This document shows positions 21,346 through 32,416 of a DNA stretch of 64,000 nucleotides, in pieces; the first letter of the stretch is position 1, and each line of letters opens with the position of its first letter. This DNA comes from Phialocephala subalpina (Eukaryota; Ascomycota; Leotiomycetes; Helotiales; Mollisiaceae), in the NCBI GenBank assembly GCA_900073065.1, contig FJOG01000048.1:106740-170739 (forward strand). Direction: 5' to 3'. The translations under genes were made by a program, and so were the position numbers. The notes below the pieces were generated by a model. It searched no databases, was not told the origin of the DNA, and saw only the letters and a program-made list of their open reading frames with translations.

Positions 21346-24300
21346 TCAGAACAAGTCCCTCAACTGCCTATAAAGCTCCTCATCCCCACCAAAAACATTA
21401 CTCCCAATCCCTGCCAACGCATCTCCATCCTGGATCTGGACATATCCTCCTCCACCGCCATTCGTCCCAGATCCTGCACCACCATTCGTCCCATTCATAC
21501 CAACACTCCCCAACGCCGCCTCAAAAAGACTCGTCATCTCACAACTCATCTGAAACCCATTCATCGGACTATTCCCATTCGTAACCCCCGTGCCCGTCCC
21601 CTCAAACCCATTAATCCCCATCCCGGAGATCTCATGGCCCGCAAGGCCCGCCATCGCGAGCGCCGCGTTGGAGTGAGGATCATCTACTCCAAGCTGCGTA
21701 TGTGTGTTGATATCTGGACTCAGTCCTAGCTTTGGTCCTACCTCCTTCAATCCTTTGATCGTCTTCCACAGGCGTTTCGAGACGAAAGATTTCGTAGAGA
21801 AGCCTTTGACGAGATCGAGAGCCATATAGAATTCGTCTCTGCAGAGAGCGGAGAAGTGGACTGGTGCGTGACAGGAGGCGAGGAAGATGACTGCTAGGGC
21901 GGAGATGAGGAAGTAATTGAAGCATACTTGCTGCGCGCGGTAGATATCTGATGTCTGATTGAGATGCGTCAACGCTCGAATCGTGTCTTTCGCCAATTCG
22001 ACGACTGTGGTTGCATAGCTGGGATGCTCTTGAATGGAAGATGCGGAGTGGAGGACTGGACGGTAGATCAGGATGCGCATCTGGTTCGCTCGAAGGTAGA
22101 GGAGTATTTGTAGACGGTGGATCGCACGGGAGGAGGCAGGTGGGGAAGATGCGGTTGGGAGTTGGAGTTCGGATGGGATAGACTTCTGCCATTGGAGGAT
22201 TTGGTAGTCCAGGTAGCCGATGTCTTCGATGTTGAGGGTTGGAGAAGGCGTCGGAGAAAAAGAGCAGACCGATTTCCAAACTTTGGAGCCGATGCGGGAG
22301 TAGGTTATCATGGCGTTGAGGTATGGTATCGGGAGTTCCTGATGGTTTTAGCAGATGTTGATAAGAGAAAGACTGGAACATACGGGTTCTGGGAGGCTGG
22401 GATCAATGTCGGAATCCTGGAGAGCGAATGGCATGCCGGTGCCGAAGCTCCATCTCCGATCCAGGACGTAGATGGACCAGAACAGCTTAATGGCATCTGA
22501 ACGTTCCTCCTCATCGGTGACCACTTTGAAGAGGGAGTCGCGTCTGTGAAGACCAAGTTCGATACACATCCGAGCTACCTGCCCGATGATGCGCCATGCT
22601 AAAGCCTCCTCATCGCAGTGAAAGTGGTAGATAGCCTTTGGGACCTGTTAGCTGGGCGTGGTCGAGAACGTGTGGATCGCAGAGATGGAATGATGCACTG
22701 GGTAAAGAGGAAAAAAGCTAATTGGAATGAATATTGCAGCAAGCTTTGTTGATCTTGAAAGGCGACTTAGTCAGCCAACATAAATGCACCGTTCCCAATG
22801 CAGGCGACTAGCCGATGTCTAGCTTGGGAGCCTTTCCCCCACAATGCCAAAAGTGTAGTGTATATATAGATTTAAATAAGCAGTATTTTAAGCACAGTCA
22901 ATCAAACAAGGGTCTCTTGGTGTAAGGGTAGCACGCTATGATCTCTGCAGCATAGTAGTCTAGGTTCAATTCCTAGAGAGGCTATTCGATTGGGAGAACA
23001 GAGGTGTGGCAACAAACCACTGAACTTCCGATCTTTTTTTGCCCCTGAAATCGTTTACACTTTTCCTCGAAATGTGTGTCTGAAGCAAACTTAAATGGAA
23101 TGCATCATCAATAGAAATCCGTGACATCTCAAAAGCACGACGAAAAAGTCCCGTGGTCTACACTCGGTCCCTACATTTTTAGTGGGGCTGCCGCGCGACA
23201 AAAGGTCGAATAGATTTAAACAAGCAGAATATCTCCAACAAACACAACAAAGATCTCTTGGTGCAATAGTAGCATGTGTTTGTCGCGTCGTTGACTAGTA
23301 AGATCAAGGTGCAAGTCCTTGAGAGATCCCTCGGCCGATTTTCTGGCAGACTCACTGAGTAAGTCAGAAAATTGGCCCAATTTTTTTGGCCACTTTTGGG
23401 GAGCATTTGATTTTTGGTGAGGCGATATCGGAATAATATCTATTTCTCCCGACTTGAAAGCGAAGACGACGTAGTGGCAAATGAAGCGAGCGAGCGGATT
23501 GAGCGGCTCGAGGTGTACGCTTCCTACTACAGCTCTAGCAGATTTAAAGGCTTCCCCACAAACTACTTCGAGGAGACAATAGGACCATCGCATCATTCTC
23601 TGAAAGCACTCAGGATTGAAAGATTTTGGCTGTCTGAATCCTCTTTGTATGTGAGGTTGAGGCTCCATGCATGGGTGGGGTATCAAAATCACACCGTCTA
23701 CCAAACCAGGCGTCTAACCGAAGTCTTGCACCTGAGGAGCAAAGACAAGAGCAACAGAAGAAGAATCAATCAACATGCAGCTTGCTGTCAAGATCAAAGA
23801 ACACCAATGCAAGGTGATTGCCCTTTCACCAACTCAAAGTAATCATCTGACACGATGCACCCCATGCTGCAGGTCTAGCACTCCGCCGATTCACTCCAAT
23901 AACCCAATCGTGCGCAACAAAACCATTCAGGTAAGCATACTTGAAGCGAAACAGAAGAAGAAACAAACACAAAAACACAGCTTGATCAAGAACAATCAGA
24001 CTTACCACAAGGCAGAGGAATGGCAGGCTTTTAACCTCGATCACCTCACTATGCAGTGTTCTATCTGCTGCTTCCCGCACGCTCTCAAAGAGTCTGTACC
24101 CGATCTCACTCTGTCCATTCCCTTCTACAACATTGGCAATGGCAAGTACCATTTTCAGTACCAGAGACTGCTCGTCATTGACCCCTTTTGGTGACGAGGT
24201 GCTGGCAAGGCCGGTCCGCAGAGCTGCTTCAACGAACTCGTATAGATTTGTACCGTGGATGATGAGCTGCTCGATGTTGACCACAGGGTACATGATCCCC

Positions 24301-25203
24301 ATTTCTTCTTCGTACACTCTGCAGAGACGAATAGTTTCTTCTTTGCTTAGGTTCCAGATAGGATCTCTTGCGGGACCTCCAGCCGGGATTATAGTACTTG
24401 GCGGTATGGCGGGTGGAGAGCCCATTGGGGTGGCATCTTGGGTAGTCATGCCCTCATCTACTCCCAGTCCTTGATATCCCATGTTATGTAGAGTATTTTT
24501 GGCCACATCAAGGCTGAAGGCAGAGCTCGTTGGACCGCGGAAGGAAGGATGCTTCGGTGTAGGTCGGAATCTACTCAGTGGTGAGATTGGCGGTGGTTGA
24601 GATACGGACATCGATCGTTCTGAAGCCTGGGGAAAGGACATGCTGTCTCCACTCGCTTTCAATGCATTGAGGTTGGCATACAAGTTATCGACTTGTTCCT
24701 GCAACGAGGCGAGATGTGCATTCATCTGTCGGAATTCCTCGGACTCCTTGAAGCCATTCGTGCAGCAGTTCGGCGCATACTGGCATTCGAGATTGAGATT
24801 CCCACATCTTTGGCAGGGCGTGTTTCCATTGCATTTGATCTTGCGCCGCTTGCATTCGTTGCTGGAAGCAGACGTTAGCAGAGAACGACCTGGTCGTAAT
24901 GCGCGTGACGGTGTTGATTAAGAAGCTTGACATGAAGCTGCACAATGGCACATACCATGCAATGGAGATGTATCTATTCCTCTTCGCCCTCGTATGTGTG
25001 GTTCCGTTTGCATTCATCGTTGACTCGTCGTCGTTCTTCCTCTTCTTTCCGCTCCCAGCTCCTGTTTCCGCAGGGCTTTCCGCACTCGAGGACAGTCGAC
25101 CATTCATACCGGCTTGCAATGGCGCTGGCGTCATGGTAGAAATGGGTGAGTCGGCGAGGTAGGTCAGGTCGGTGACTTGGTCTTCAAGGATGTTCATAGT
25201 CAC
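21346..25203 (-). CDS. Zn2Cys6 transcription factor with fungal-specific domain (785 aa)
   Basis: Nuclear regulator. Exons are 25203-24956, 24861-24006, 22644-22384 and 22338-21346; the total is a whole number of codons. The zinc cluster spans the first splice: Cys at the junction after RAKRNRYISIA, then NECKRRKIKCNGNTPCQRCG and LNLECQYAPNCC, giving six cysteines in C-x2-C-x6-C-x5-C-x2-C-x6-C spacing. A leucine-rich coil follows (NAHLASLQEQVDNLYANLNA). The fungal-specific middle homology region is split by the third junction: IEVKSLPFLCLV joins VPKAIYHFHCDEEALAWRII, continuing ARMCIELGLHRRD. The C-terminus is Gly/Asn-rich. Introns are 94, 1361 and 45 nt. The 1361-nt one is far longer than any other here and holds two tRNA-like units. 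The neighbouring acetyltransferase-like gene could be a target, but that is only proximity. Confidence 0.85.
22867..23040 (+). ncRNA. tRNA-like Pol III-type unit, copy 1
   Basis: Bases 22911-22983 fold like a tRNA. The acceptor stem GGTCTCT pairs with AGAGGCT, the D arm GTG pairs with CAC, and an anticodon-like stem CTATG pairs with CATAG. The T arm CTAGG-TTCAATT-CCTAG is perfect. The A box (TGGTGTAAGGG) and B box (GGTTCAATTCC) match Pol III promoter consensus, and a T7 run at 23034-23040 could terminate. The anticodon loop is 10 nt, not 7, so it is not a standard tRNA gene. The flank TAGATTTAAATAAGCAGTAT recurs at copy 2. It may be a tRNA-derived SINE, a decayed tRNA gene or a structured RNA. 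Confidence 0.55.
23211..23387 (+). ncRNA. tRNA-like Pol III-type unit, copy 2
   Basis: Diverged relative of copy 1. The acceptor stem GATCTCT (23252) pairs perfectly with AGAGATC (ending 23328). The T arm CAAGG-TGCAAGT-CCTTG is intact, with one B-box mismatch (GGTGCAAGTCC). The anticodon arm does not fold. It is followed by a strong hairpin (GGCCGATTTTCTG at 23333-23345 against CAGAAAATTGGCC at 23365-23377, one mismatch) and a T7 run at 23381-23387. Preceded by TAGATTTAAACAAGCAGAAT, nearly the same as the flank of copy 1. Both lie inside the long intron of the Zn2Cys6 gene, on the opposite strand. Confidence 0.5.
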
Positions 25204-25585
25204 ATAAAAGGAGAGTTTGTACTTGTCGAAGCAAACATTGAGTTTAGTGAAGCAATGGAAGCATACAATTAAGGTCTGTTGACTGGGCCTTAGAATTCCG
25301 AGATTGCGGGGTTGAATCTAGTGGGAATCTCCCAGCGGCTAACGACATTCGGCAAGGCGCATAGAGACCCCAGTAAAGAGAAACATCTCGCCTTCACTTT
25401 GTTTACACTCATCATCGTCCAGCAATGTGAAGACGAGAAAGAGCTGCAGCCGTGAACTTCACGAAGACCTCAATTCGACATCTACCTCTATTTCCCAGTA
25501 TCTTCCAATCTGCCGGTATCATCCAGTCTTGTCGAGACCTCTTCCATGCAGTATTTTACGACCCTTTAACCCATTTCAACACCCC
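25204..25585. other. Intergenic, no gene seen
   Basis: Promoter side of the Zn2Cys6 regulator and 3' flank of the acetyltransferase-like gene. Confidence 0.5.
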
Positions 25586-27104
25586 TCAGCAAAGCAACAT
25601 TGCATACTTCGAGAACCCCTTATCCTCTCCTAACAGCTCCAGCTCTCCATCGAACAAGGTCACAGCAAACTCCACACCACCAGACGTCTTCCTTGGAAGC
25701 ACGAACCCAATGCGAGTCCAACAATTGAGTGGCCCCATCAACGGTCTCACTGCCTCTGGCATCCCCTTATTGCCGAATATAAAATCACCGAAGCTCGCAT
25801 CGTAGATGGGAAGCATCAGCAAGGACGATATCAACGTGGTAGATCCATCGATACCTGTGGGACGAAAAACCAAACTCTCATAACCCAGCACGCCTCTTTC
25901 TAATGTATACGCATCCAAGAGCATAGCAGTTGTTATGGAATTGGCAGTCTCGCGGATGATCCGAGCGACGATGGAGATGCTGGTTTCGGGTGCGGTGAGA
26001 CAGGAGAAAGGCATACGAGAATGATGGAGCATGGCGAGGTTGCCTAGATAACTCGGCGGAACGGATTGGCCAAAGTTGGGTCTCGCATCGAAACTCATAC
26101 CCAAGTGAGCAGACTCATCGCTCTTGCTCGCATCACTCTTGCTGGCATCGCTCCCGGCAGACACCCGAGCAGCTCCTGTCCTGGCTTTCGGCATCGACCG
26201 CCATATGAGAGCACATACGAGATCGTTCTCTGATACTCTGGACCTTTCTCGATCACACTCACTGTGCAGAACAGCCAAGTTTGCCGGCGAAATGTAGAAG
26301 ATGGCAGACTTCAAGACTCGATTGGCTGGTATGACCGCTGCTGGCTCTGGATCATGCACCGGATCATTTGTTTCGATGGCTTCATATCAGAAGGATGAAT
26401 ACCAAACACTGTCCATGTTTCGGGATCGATGTTGTCCATCGACTTTTCCTTTACTTCCTTTGCCCATATGCTATCCAATAGACTCCGATCGGGACTTTCT
26501 GGCGCTGGCGGTTCTGGTTGCTGCGAGTTTTCTGACTGCAAAGAATTGCAGTGATCCGCCCAGAGCTTGAGGATTGTGTACAAAGCCGTACCATCAGATG
26601 CTAAATGATGCATAGATGCAGCAAGAATACCACCACCAGGGAGGAAGTTGGCCTGTGCTACGAAGACATCGGGACCATCGTTGGTGTCAGAAAAGAAGGG
26701 AAACCAGGTCAGAAATGCATCATCGAAGGTGTCGATTGGAAAACCGGAGTCTCTGAGCTCATCATAACCAAGGATGAATCCGGCTGATTGAACTTCAGCT
26801 GGTGTGGTCGTGGTCTATCGATGTTGACTGAACTATACCGGATTTCGCGCTGTCCTGGCCGCCAGCCTAGAATATTGGGAGCTTGTGGCCACACCCTACC
26901 ACTCACCCAACGCACCTGAACGAAAATCCTTTGCAGTCCTTCTTGAAGAAACTCAAAGGCCTTGGAAAAGCTCACATCAGGCTTCAGAGGTAAGTAACAA
27001 ACAGTGCAAGTATAATTTCCTGGCAGCGCATGATCCAATGGGCTGAGAGGGATATGACTAGCCGTTGTGTCCATTGTCGTTTCAATCACTGAGATCTTTG
27101 TCAT
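25586..27104 (-). pseudogene. Trichothecene 3-O-acetyltransferase-like gene with two frameshifts
   Basis: BAHD-like transferase family, whose members move acyl groups from CoA to secondary metabolites. The N-terminus is typical (FSKAFEFLQEGLQRIFVQVR, then WRPGQREIRYSSVNIDRPRP). The catalytic motif is intact as MHHLASDGT (HHxxxD type) near 26610. The C-terminal part includes FGNKGMPEAVRPLMGP. The frame slips twice with no usable splice sites: near 26773 (between DSSLV and DELRDSGFP) and near 26375 (between GIHPSDMKPS and DPEPAAVIPANR). Each slip is consistent with one lost or gained base, and neither is in a homopolymer. The low-complexity run DASKSDASKSDES is extra. If the slips are real this copy is dead; if they are assembly errors it is a normal gene of roughly 500 aa. 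Confidence 0.7.
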
Positions 27105-27724
27105 TGCTTTCTTTGGTTCTCTTGCCGGTCCTCTTTTGACTGAATATCCTCTGACCAGAGCCTTTTTCTGCCACGGTCACTCAAACACCAATGCGAAACG
27201 CCAGCAGCAAGCAGTAGATCTATGCTTGTATTGTTAATCCAATGCGGGAATAACAAAGCTCTTCACAAGGTCGAGGGTACCCATCCTGCGAGTTAAACCA
27301 GGTGTCGACGCACGAATCTGCGCTCTTGCGATAGTGCTAACGATAAGAGATATGCCTCTATTCAGTATTATATATTCGGCATCGCAAAATGATGATTCAG
27401 TCTCTATACAAGCAAACCATGATTCGATTGAAATCGGAATTGCTTATATTATATGCGGTTCAATAGTAAAGGAATACAAAAGGATATAATTTTTATATAT
27501 TAGTATTTGATATTATTCCTTCTTATTAGAATTCATAATAAGAAAAAGTTTTCTCCTATTATATAAAATGTAATTAATAAAAGGAAACAATTATTAATTA
27601 TTTCGAATATTTTATAAAGTAATATAATTTTTCTAAAAAAGAAAAATAAAGTAATTATAATAATTAATAATTAATATAAATTTTATAAAAGTTTTCAATT
27701 ATTTTTATTTTGAAATATTTAATA
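27105..27724. other. Transition into A/T-rich block
   Basis: From about 27390 the sequence becomes almost all A and T (runs such as TTATTAATTATTTCG), with no open frame. This looks like an AT-rich, repeat-degraded block flanking the transposon. Confidence 0.7.
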
Positions 27725-29561
27725 AGTCAAACCCCCTAGTAGTCGGCCACCCCCTGAAGTCGGCCGCCTCGCTTAATTCACCACCACTTACTCTCAACCT
27801 CAATAACTTTTTTATTCTTCTATTATTATATGAGATAAAGTAGAGGCAATACTAGCAAAACTGTCGGAATCTAACGGTACATTTTGGCGGTCCCCAGCTT
27901 AAACTTATACTCTGTAAATATCCTCAATAATGGCAAACTTGGAATTTGGACTAGTCACTACCTTCCGCCGCTTTCTAGGCTCAAGTTGCACTACTCTAGC
28001 CTCAAGTTGCTTAATCCGACGCTCGTGCCGGGCAATAACAAAGTCCTTATCATCTAATCCTTTGGCTACCTTCCTAAAAAGTACTCTAATAGTTGCAAGA
28101 TTAGTGTTTAGAAGTCCCGTGATTTGCATAGTCTGCTCTCGAACATCACTACCCTTTTGAGGAGTTTAAAGAACAACCAATAACTAGTCCTAATTCCATT
28201 TGGGTATTACATCTTTTGCTGAAGTTCCTAGAGTTTCCTCGGCCGCTTTATTACTATTTTCAAGCAATAAACGGTTTATAAGAGGCTTAGCCATTCTCAC
28301 CGGCCATAATCCTAAAGCTCCCCACCCTGCTTTACAATTTGTAACTATCAAAGCATCTATTCGAGCCAACTTATAGCATTCCAAGAAGTTTTACTTTCCA
28401 ATAGGCGTTAAATCGTTCAAAAAAGTCAAAGTTCCAAGCCGTTTTCGGTAAGCATACTTCAAGGGGGAGAATATTAATAAATCCAAAGGTTAAAGCACAT
28501 AAGAAGTATATAATGGTAAGAATAATAAGTAGATATTATTCGAAAAGCACTCCCACATAAATTCCAGTATTTCATGACTCCCATGGCCGTCTAGAATAAG
28601 CAAACGAGGCTCCTTAGGGTCACGTGGTGCCGTCTGGAGTATAAAGACTATTTGCAACCACTCGAGAGCAATATCGTCCGAAGTCTACCTATTATCAGTT
28701 ACAGTGAACTTCCAGCCTTTATAGGCCTTTAATCCCATAGGGAACCATTGCTATTAAACTGATTTTCCCTTAAACATAACAAGTGGAAGTAAGGCCCGGC
28801 CCGTTGCCGAGATACACTCAATAAATAAAGTCCAAGCTTTAGATCCTGGCTGTTTCTTTTGAATAAAACGTTTCTAGGCACTTCTAACCACTAGTCCATT
28901 TTCCCCTTGGCCTTCCATAATCCCTGCTTCATCCATATTCCAGCGATTCTCCGCTTTGATAGCTTTAATGGCCGGGACCTCCAATTTTTGGAACTAACCC
29001 TTAATAATATCGGAGGTAGCGCCATTTACGCGTGCAGAATCAATCCTAAATTACTTCTTAGTCTTAAGAATAAGATTCCTGCGAAGAAACCCAGCCATCT
29101 AGCGTTTTCCAAGTGGTACAGCGTCATATCGAGCAGCCAAAATCCTCCCGGCAAAAGCCCGGATCTGCGCATAAGTAGGGTTCTAGCCTAAGCTTTCTTG
29201 GACTAGTACCCAATCTATAAGACGTTATTCTTGGATCAGGGCAAGCCTTTGTTCGTGTGTATAAGCTTCTGCTCGAGAAAGGCGGCCAGATATTCTATCT
29301 TGAAGAATGCCTCTCGGTACACCCCAATCGAGACTAGCTTTGCGCATAGACTTGCCATTAGCTATCTCTTTAAGAGCATACTAGACGTTGTCTTCAGTAT
29401 ATAAGGGCTTTATAATCACTGCTAACTATCTGCAAAGTTTGAAAAGATTTTATTAAAAAATAATTATAAAAATTGAATGTAAAGTAGGTGGGTGGGGAGT
29501 GGCGGTATGCTAAGCGAGGCGGCCGACTTTAGGGGGTGGCCGACTACTAGGGGGTTTGACT
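27725..29561 (-). mobile_element. pogo/Fot1-like DNA transposon, RIP-inactivated
   Basis: Complete 1837-bp element. Inverted ends of about 50 bp start AGTCAAACCCCCTAGTAGTC on the left (27725) and end with the reverse complement at 29561. The left copy reads CCCCTGAAGTCGG where the right arm reads CCCCTAAAGTCGG. Both sides are flanked by TA (27723-27724 and 29562-29563), the target duplication of Tc1/mariner-type elements. It lies in A/T-rich DNA and encodes a transposase on the minus strand. Confidence 0.9.
27905..29430 (-). pseudogene. pogo/Fot1-type DDE transposase with 15 in-frame stops
   Basis: One reading frame runs the length of the element without a frameshift. In order it shows a helix-turn-helix region (LKEIANGKSMRKASLDWGVP), a second DNA-binding region near LIDWVLVQESLG, the DDE core (WNMDEAGIMEGQ with the first Asp, LLILDGHGSHE with the second), FSPLKYAYRKRLG, and a C-terminal coiled tail (HERRIKQLEARVVQLEPRKR). 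It is broken by TAG or TAA at 29381, 29225, 29183, 29099, 29051, 28994, 28874, 28754, 28751, 28685, 28490, 28391, 28190, 28184 and 28166 (lowest plus coordinate of each). None is TGA. All fit CAG, CAA or TGG codons hit by CpA-to-TpA change on one strand or the other, the RIP signature. Confidence 0.88.
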
Positions 29562-30003
29562 TAATTAATATTTTAAATAATAATTTAAAATTACGTATTT
29601 ATTATTATATTATATTATAATAAATATTTAATAATTTTAATATTTTAAATAAAATATATTCAAAAGATTTTATAATTAGAATTTATAAAATATTTTTTTA
29701 TTAATTATTAATATAATAATAAATTAAAATATTTTAAATAATATTTAGAATTTTATTTATAAAATATATAAAATTTTAAAATATTAATACTTATTTATTT
29801 ATTAAATAATAATAAATTATTATTATAATAATTTGAAAATTATTTCTTTAGTTTTTAAAACAAAATATTTTACTTAGAAAAGTTAATAATAAGGACCAAA
29901 AATTAGATGAGATATTTGAAATATTGGATATAGCCATAAATTAGGAATACTTGTAGACTTAAGATCAATTTTTCTTTTGCTGATTCCGTTTTAACCTCCG
30001 GAC
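29562..30003. other. A/T-rich block right of the transposon
   Basis: From 29562 to about 29950 the sequence is nearly pure A/T with no gene. Composition returns to normal near 29980. Confidence 0.75.
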
Positions 30004-30240
30004 CTGAGCAGTTGCCGCTTTTACTTGAGCCGAGGGTAAACAAGCCTGAGCAGAGCCAGAGCAGAGCCAAAGCAAAATCCTAAGTATTCCTTGAGTCAGC
30101 TTGCGCGCTACAGCGCGGGTCTCATTCTGGCCTCTTGTGTGCCTCGGCTACACTTTCCTTACTGGCTCTACCTGAGAATCCGTTTCTGCTCTTTTACAAG
30201 GTTTCTACCAGAGCCGATTTTGGATCCTCAATAGCGCACA
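30004..30240 (+). repeat. Dispersed repeat, copy A
   Basis: Begins CCTGAGCAGTTGCCGCTTTTAC and ends near GCCGATTTTGGATCCTCAA. The reverse complement of 54541-54815 matches it along its length with scattered differences, including CCTGAGCAG, GCTTTTAC, GAGGGT, GGGTCTCATT / GGGTCCCATT and GATTTTGGATCC / AATTTTGGATCC. Element class unknown. Confidence 0.7.
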
Positions 30241-30494
30241 TTGCGACCGTTCTGACCGTCACGAGACTTTCACCTAGCCTAACGCCCGCCGTACGGCCTG
30301 TTAGCGCCACACGTCACTGAAATTCTATCATCTTAGCTGTGGCCAGAAACACCTCCTTCACAATATATTCCCTATAAAGTGAACTTGCAACAAACGCACT
30401 TCCAGCGCCTGAAAATTATTTTTATTTTTTATTGTTTTCATTATCAAAGTTGTACGAGATAAGACAAAGAACCTAAAAGCTAATAGAATATCTC
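30241..30494. other. Intergenic, no gene seen
   Basis: Short 3' flank of the dehydratase gene. Nothing recognised. Confidence 0.5.
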
Positions 30495-32064
30495 CTAGCG
30501 TTTAAGCCCATTCCGAATTTTGAGTCCTTGAGCAGAGTTCCAGAATTCTCCACGTGGATACTCATAGTTCCGAATCGCATCAGGCTTATATTGAACACTA
30601 TAGCCAGCCTCCCATGGTGTTATGAAGTAACCATTTCGTACTTTGACCGGGTGTGTGATGACATCACTGAACGAATTGATATGTTCCAAGAGACCTCTTT
30701 CTCCACCCAACGAGATGTAGTTAATGAGAGCCAGATGTTGCGTGTACTCATTGAGACCGATTCCTCCGCTGTGAGGTACTACGGGCACATTGAATCTATT
30801 CAAATGTTAGCCTTGTTTTGAATATAACCGTAGTACAGAGATATGTCATACTTTTTGGCCATCAACAGCACCGACAAAACCTCACTCACGCCACCCAAAC
30901 GGCAGGCATCTATCTGGCAGACGTCAATGGCACCTGATTGCAGCAATTGTTTAAAGACAACACGGTTCTGGCAGTGCTCTCCAGTGGCAACACCAACCCC
31001 AAATGGTTGCAGCGCGGCACGGATAGCAGCATGGCCAAGTATGTCATCTGGAGATGTTGGCTCTTCGATAAAACTAGAAGGCAACTCCCTGTTAATATAT
31101 CTGAGCTGGTTTCATTGGTATAAATGGCAAACTTACACAGGTCTGAAAGGGACAAGCTTAAGCATGTACTCGATAGCCTCGGGAACACTCCAGACTTGGT
31201 TTGCATCAATCATAAGCATTTTGTCATAGCCGATCACACCCCGAGCGATCGTCAGTCGACGTATATCGTCCTCGAGACTGCCCCCTACCTTGAGCTTGAA
31301 CTTGTCGAAACCTTCTTCCAGCATGCTTCGCATTTTTCTAATCATCTTCTCATCCGAAAATCCCAGCCACCCAGCTTGTGTTGAATAGGCAGGCACAGCA
31401 TGATTGTTCTTTGCATCCCGGATCCTATCGGCCTTTGTGTCGTCCATTTTTTTGAGCATGCTGACAGCCTCCTCTGGCGTAATCGCATCGAGAATGTATC
31501 GAAAGTCGATGCACCTTACAAATTCCTCAGGTGTCATTTCTGCCACCACCTGCCACACAGGCTTTCCCAGATAGCGAGCCCAGAGGTCCCATAATGCGTT
31601 GACACAGGCGCTCAAGCCGAGATGAACGACACCTTTCTCCGGCCCAATCCAACGCAGTTGCGAGTCACTAACTAAATACCGCCATGTCATACCCATATCT
31701 TTGGTCAACTCCGCCAAACTCTTTCCCACCAGCCTCTCAGACGTATAACGTGCGGCAGCACACACGAGATCATTGCCGCGTCCAATAGTGAATGCAAATC
31801 CGTGGCCATCCAACTCTTGCTTAGACGTATGGAGGATAACGTATGACGAGCTGTAGTCCCCCGCAGGATTCATAGCATCCGAACCGGATTGATCCAGACT
31901 CGTGGGAAATCGTAGATCTGCGGATAGACTGACTTTAGCAGTGACTCTTATACAGGAAGCGGGTAATTTGAACCGTAAATATCGAAAGACTTAATCACCA
32001 CATCTTCAATTGAATCATTGACACCGGTGGCATGATTGCCGTTCGTGGCCCCATCAGCAGACAT
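30495..32064 (-). CDS. Enolase-superfamily sugar-acid dehydratase (L-fuconate/L-galactonate type)
   Basis: Cytosolic Mg-dependent enzyme that removes water from a sugar acid to give a 2-keto-3-deoxy acid. Exons 32064-31974, 31917-31137, 31073-30852 and 30795-30495 give 464 aa; introns are 56, 63 and 56 nt, the first with a GTTCAA donor. It opens [20 protein letters not shown] and then has [10 protein letters not shown] and [13 protein letters not shown]. The catalytic lysines are in KFKLKVGG. Metal ligands are Asp in [10 protein letters not shown], Glu in [10 protein letters not shown] and Glu in [10 protein letters not shown]. The general-base His is in VPHSGGIGL. These fit mandelate-racemase-group L-fuconate dehydratases and the closely related fungal L-galactonate dehydratase (lgd1/gaaB). 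The nearby alpha-L-fucosidase favours L-fuconate as substrate, but that is context, not proof. Confidence 0.88.
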
Positions 32065-32416
32065 TGCAAAGGAATGTATCTTCAGAGGCAGTAGACCCAA
32101 AAACAAGAAAAGAAAGTGCAATGGTATGGCAGGTTATTCAAAACTATAAACAGCGTAAGGCAAGGCAGTTTTATATTTGTGAGAAGCTGGAAACACTTTG
32201 GGTCATACAATTCACTATATGGCTCCTTAGAAGATGAATTGTTTTTGTGTTGGGGGGCGGGGCTGCTGGTAAATCCTAAAGGGGGAATTTTCGGCCTTTG
32301 TGCACCTGAGAGGTGGGGCTCCATGGGCTCATCAAGTTTGATCCGTTTACCTCACCTGTTAATTCAACTACTTTCCGAATTCTCCACTGCGTTTCTACTT
32401 CTGACGGTGTGCAATA
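32065..32416. promoter_or_regulatory. Upstream flank of the dehydratase gene
   Basis: No gene seen. Presumed promoter of the dehydratase, with a purine/pyrimidine-mixed stretch containing TGGGGGGCGGGGC near 32253. Confidence 0.35.

Noticed and set aside
22911..22983. Ordinary tRNA gene (Gln CTG or Cys GCA)
   Set aside because: The stem around the loop is clear, but the anticodon loop has 10 nt and no choice of anticodon gives a normal 5-bp stem with a 7-nt loop, so I call it tRNA-like only.
23414..23842. 142-codon open frame inside the long Zn2Cys6 intron
   Set aside because: No family resemblance and the opposite strand is equally open; not enough to call a nested gene.
30495..32064. Firm assignment as lgd1/gaaB (D-galacturonate pathway)
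   Set aside because: Sequence motifs fit both L-galactonate and L-fuconate dehydratases; no other galacturonate-pathway gene is nearby, while an alpha-L-fucosidase is.
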